Assembly: GCF_005403045.1 (NCBI RefSeq)
Contig: NZ_BJCL01000004.1
Coordinates: 248,001-312,000 of the forward strand
Source: Pseudaquabacterium pictum
GTDB lineage: Bacteria; Pseudomonadota; Gammaproteobacteria; Burkholderiales; Burkholderiaceae_C
Reading direction: 5' to 3'
DNA length: 64,000 nt
Under the pieces are notes generated by a model, which was given only the letters and a program-made list of their open reading frames with translations, was not told the DNA's origin and ran no database searches. Within the stretch, counting starts at the first letter, position 1. The number at the start of each line of letters is the position of its first letter. Positions 62,331 to 64,000 of the stretch are shown here, piece by piece. The position numbers and the translations under genes were made by a program.

Positions 62331-63713
62331 ATGGCCCGACAACAACCAAAGTCGGAGACTGCCTTGCCTGCCCTGCCCTTCACCGCGCCATTCCACGCCG
62401 CCGCCTCAACCGATTTCCAGCCCGGCCGCCGCCTCGCCCTGGCCGGCGGCGCCGCCCTGCTGGCCGGCAGCACGCTGGGCTGGAGCCCGGCTGCCCGCGC
62501 CCAGGGCATCCCCAGCGCCGCGCCGGCCGAACTGGGCCTGTCGCCGCAGCGGCTGTCGCGCATCGGCGACTGGCTGCGTGGCGAGGTGGCGGCCAAGAAG
62601 ATCCCTGGCGCGGTGGTGATGCTGCTGCGCCGCGGCAAGGTGGCCTATGTGGAGAGCGTGGGCCAGCGCCGTGCGGACATGCCCGGCGCGATGCAGCACG
62701 ACGACATCTTCCGCATCTACTCGATGACCAAGCCCATCGTCAGCGTGGCTGCGCTGATGCTGGCCGAGGAAGGCAAGCTGCTGCTGGATGCGCCGGTGGC
62801 CACCTACATCCCTGCCTTCGCCCAAGTGAAGGTGGGCGTGGAGAAGACCGATGCCGCCGGCGCCAAGACGCTGGAGCTGGTGGCGCCGCTGCGGCCGATG
62901 ACGGTGCAGGACCTGCTGCGCCACACCTCGGGCCTGACCTACGGCTTCTTCGGCGCCGGGCTGGTCAAGAAGCTGTATGTGGACAACCGTGTCAGCACCC
63001 GCGGCGAACTCAGCAACGCCGAGTTCGCCGACCTGATCGCGACGATGCCGCTGGCCTTCCAGCCCGGCAGCACCTGGGACTACAGCAACTCCACCGACGT
63101 GCTGGGCCGGGTGGTCGAGGTGGCGAGCGGCCAGACCCTGGGCGCGCACCTGAAGCAGCGGTTGACCGATCCGCTGGGCATGCCCGACACCAGCTTCTAC
63201 GTGCCCGAAGCGGCGCGCCAGGCCCGCATCGCGGAGCCGTTTGCCGACGACCGCACCATCGGCGTGGGCGCGGTGGTGGGTGACCCGCGGATGGTGCAGC
63301 GCATGGAGAGCGGCGGCGGTGGCATGGTCAGCACCGCGCCCGACTACGCCCGCTTTCTGTTGATGCTGCGCAACGGCGGCCAGCTCGATGGCAAGCGCTA
63401 CCTCAGCCCGCGCACCGTCGACTACATGACCAGCAACCACCTGGGGCCGCAGGTGCAGCGCACGGCGCTGTACCTGCCCGGCGCGGGCTACGGCTTCGGC
63501 CTGGGGTTTGCCGTGCGCACCAGCGCCGGCGAGGCCGGCAGCATCGGCGCGGCAGGTGAGTACAACTGGGGCGGCGCCGGCGGCACCGCGATGTGGGTGG
63601 ACCCGGCCAGCGATCTCGTCACCGTGTTCATGATGCAGAGCCCGAAGCAGCGGGTGCTGTACCGGCCGATCCTGCGCAACCTGGTCTACGGGGCGTTGAC
63701 CGAGCCGAAGTGA
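62331..63713 (+). CDS. Serine hydrolase of the class C beta-lactamase/penicillin-binding family
   Basis: A 460-residue exported hydrolase. The signal region contains GRRLALAGGAALLAGS, a Tat-like pattern ending at about residue 58 (AARAQ). The active site shows S-x-x-K in YSMTKPIVS and Y-x-N in DYSNSTDVLG, and GGAGGTAMWVDP near the end fills the place of the KTG box. These enzymes are usually esterases or D-amino-acid peptidases rather than true beta-lactamases. Confidence 0.88.
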   Translation: MARQQPKSETALPALPFTAPFHAAASTDFQPGRRLALAGGAALLAGSTLGWSPAARAQGIPSAAPAELGLSPQRLSRIGDWLRGEVAAKKIPGAVVMLLRRGKVAYVESVGQRRADMPGAMQHDDIFRIYSMTKPIVSVAALMLAEEGKLLLDAPVATYIPAFAQVKVGVEKTDAAGAKTLELVAPLRPMTVQDLLRHTSGLTYGFFGAGLVKKLYVDNRVSTRGELSNAEFADLIATMPLAFQPGSTWDYSNSTDVLGRVVEVASGQTLGAHLKQRLTDPLGMPDTSFYVPEAARQARIAEPFADDRTIGVGAVVGDPRMVQRMESGGGGMVSTAPDYARFLLMLRNGGQLDGKRYLSPRTVDYMTSNHLGPQVQRTALYLPGAGYGFGLGFAVRTSAGEAGSIGAAGEYNWGGAGGTAMWVDPASDLVTVFMMQSPKQRVLYRPILRNLVYGALTEPK

Positions 63714-63731
63714 GTGGCCGCGGCGCCGGGC

Positions 63732-64000
63732 CTACAGCTGGAAGGCCGGCCGCTGCGCCAGCGCCGCCCGCCATCGAAGCAGGTGCGGGTGCTGCTCGCC
63801 CGGCTTGACCTTGACGATGCGGGCGAAGTCCACCGCCACCGCGGCGGTGATGTCGACGATGCTCAGCGCGTCACCGACGAGGAAGTCGCGGCCGGCCAGG
63901 CGGGCGTCGAGCATGTCGATGAAGTGCTGCACCCGCAGCAGCCCGCGCTCGGCCAGCGCCGGGATCTGGGCGTAATCCTGCGGGCCGGGCAGCGCGCGGT
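63732..64000 (-). CDS. Glutathione S-transferase family protein (C-terminal part, truncated by the window)
   Basis: The last 88 or so residues are visible and the frame is open to the window edge. The text (QDYAQIPALAERGLL, FIDMLDARLAGRDFLVGDALSIVDITAAVAVDFA, HPHLLRWRAALAQRPAF) is the helical C-terminal domain of a glutathione S-transferase, including the conserved capping-box aspartate in SIVDI. The N-terminal thioredoxin-like half lies beyond the window. It is convergent with the serine hydrolase gene. Confidence 0.8.
   Translation of the reverse strand, partial: RALPGPQDYAQIPALAERGLLRVQHFIDMLDARLAGRDFLVGDALSIVDITAAVAVDFARIVKVKPGEQHPHLLRWRAALAQRPAFQL

Noticed and set aside
62331-63713. Antibiotic-resistance class C beta-lactamase
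   Set aside because: The S-x-x-K and Y-x-N motifs are present, but length, Tat-like signal and the lack of a clear KTG box fit the broad esterase/peptidase group better.
1-64000. CRISPR arrays, insertion sequences, integrases, phage genes
   Set aside because: No regularly spaced repeats, transposase-like proteins or terminal inverted repeats were seen; the GH19 lysozyme has no phage neighbours.

Overview
The window is a very GC-rich (about 70% by eye), gene-dense piece of bacterial chromosome. Periplasmic Bug/TctC receptors without their membrane partners, a nag-type salicylate/gentisate cluster under a NagR/DntR-like regulator, several acyl-CoA synthetases and overall gene content suggest a betaproteobacterium of the order Burkholderiales (Rubrivivax/Leptothrix/Ideonella-like). 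No rRNA, insertion sequence, integrase or CRISPR array was seen. The only RNA gene found is a selenocysteine tRNA.

Layout. 1-3.8 kb: the 3' part of an amide/urea-type binding protein, a MarR regulator, and a helicase fusing a RecB-like nuclease domain to an Fe-S XPD/DinG helicase. 3.8-8.0 kb: a NagR-like LysR gene divergent from gentisate dioxygenase, the two subunits of a salicylate 5-hydroxylase-type oxygenase and its Rieske ferredoxin. 8.1-13.7 kb: a patatin lipoprotein under two palindromic operators, a TetR regulator, an exported GH13 amylase and an unknown protein. 13.9-27.3 kb: amidase, a LysR/tartrate-malate dehydrogenase/Bug receptor unit, a second patatin, two acyl-CoA synthetases flanking ribA, a GH19 lysozyme coupled to an exported protein, a DTW-domain enzyme, a DEAD-box helicase and a membrane methyltransferase.

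27.3-33.3 kb looks like an accessory block with a less extreme codon style: isochorismatase-like hydrolase and MarR around a 23-bp palindrome, PRC-barrel, DJ-1/PfpI, AraC and a tannase-family lipoprotein. 33.4-45.6 kb is metabolic: a third acyl-CoA synthetase, SDR, two signal-bearing methyltransferases, ornithine cyclodeaminase with a divergent Lrp gene across a 21-bp-phased array, SUI1, an Ldh-family dehydrogenase, Cys-rich small proteins, a short MetE, and EamA and MFS transporters. 45.6-48.8 kb: tRNA-Sec and selA on one strand, then an aldehyde dehydrogenase.

The most unusual part is 48.9-60.1 kb. A 1,494-residue NLR-like STAND protein (DUF4062, NB-ARC, WD40-like repeats) is flanked by hairpins. 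It is followed by an aminotransferase/HAD pair, then a four-gene overlapping operon of two exported caspase-fold proteins, an OmpA-family protein and an exported beta-sandwich-like protein, ending in a hairpin. The window closes with two convergent Bug receptors, a serine beta-lactamase-like hydrolase and the 3' end of a glutathione S-transferase. The STAND protein is the best candidate for a conflict/defence gene. The exported caspase-OmpA operon is the best candidate for an undescribed envelope system.
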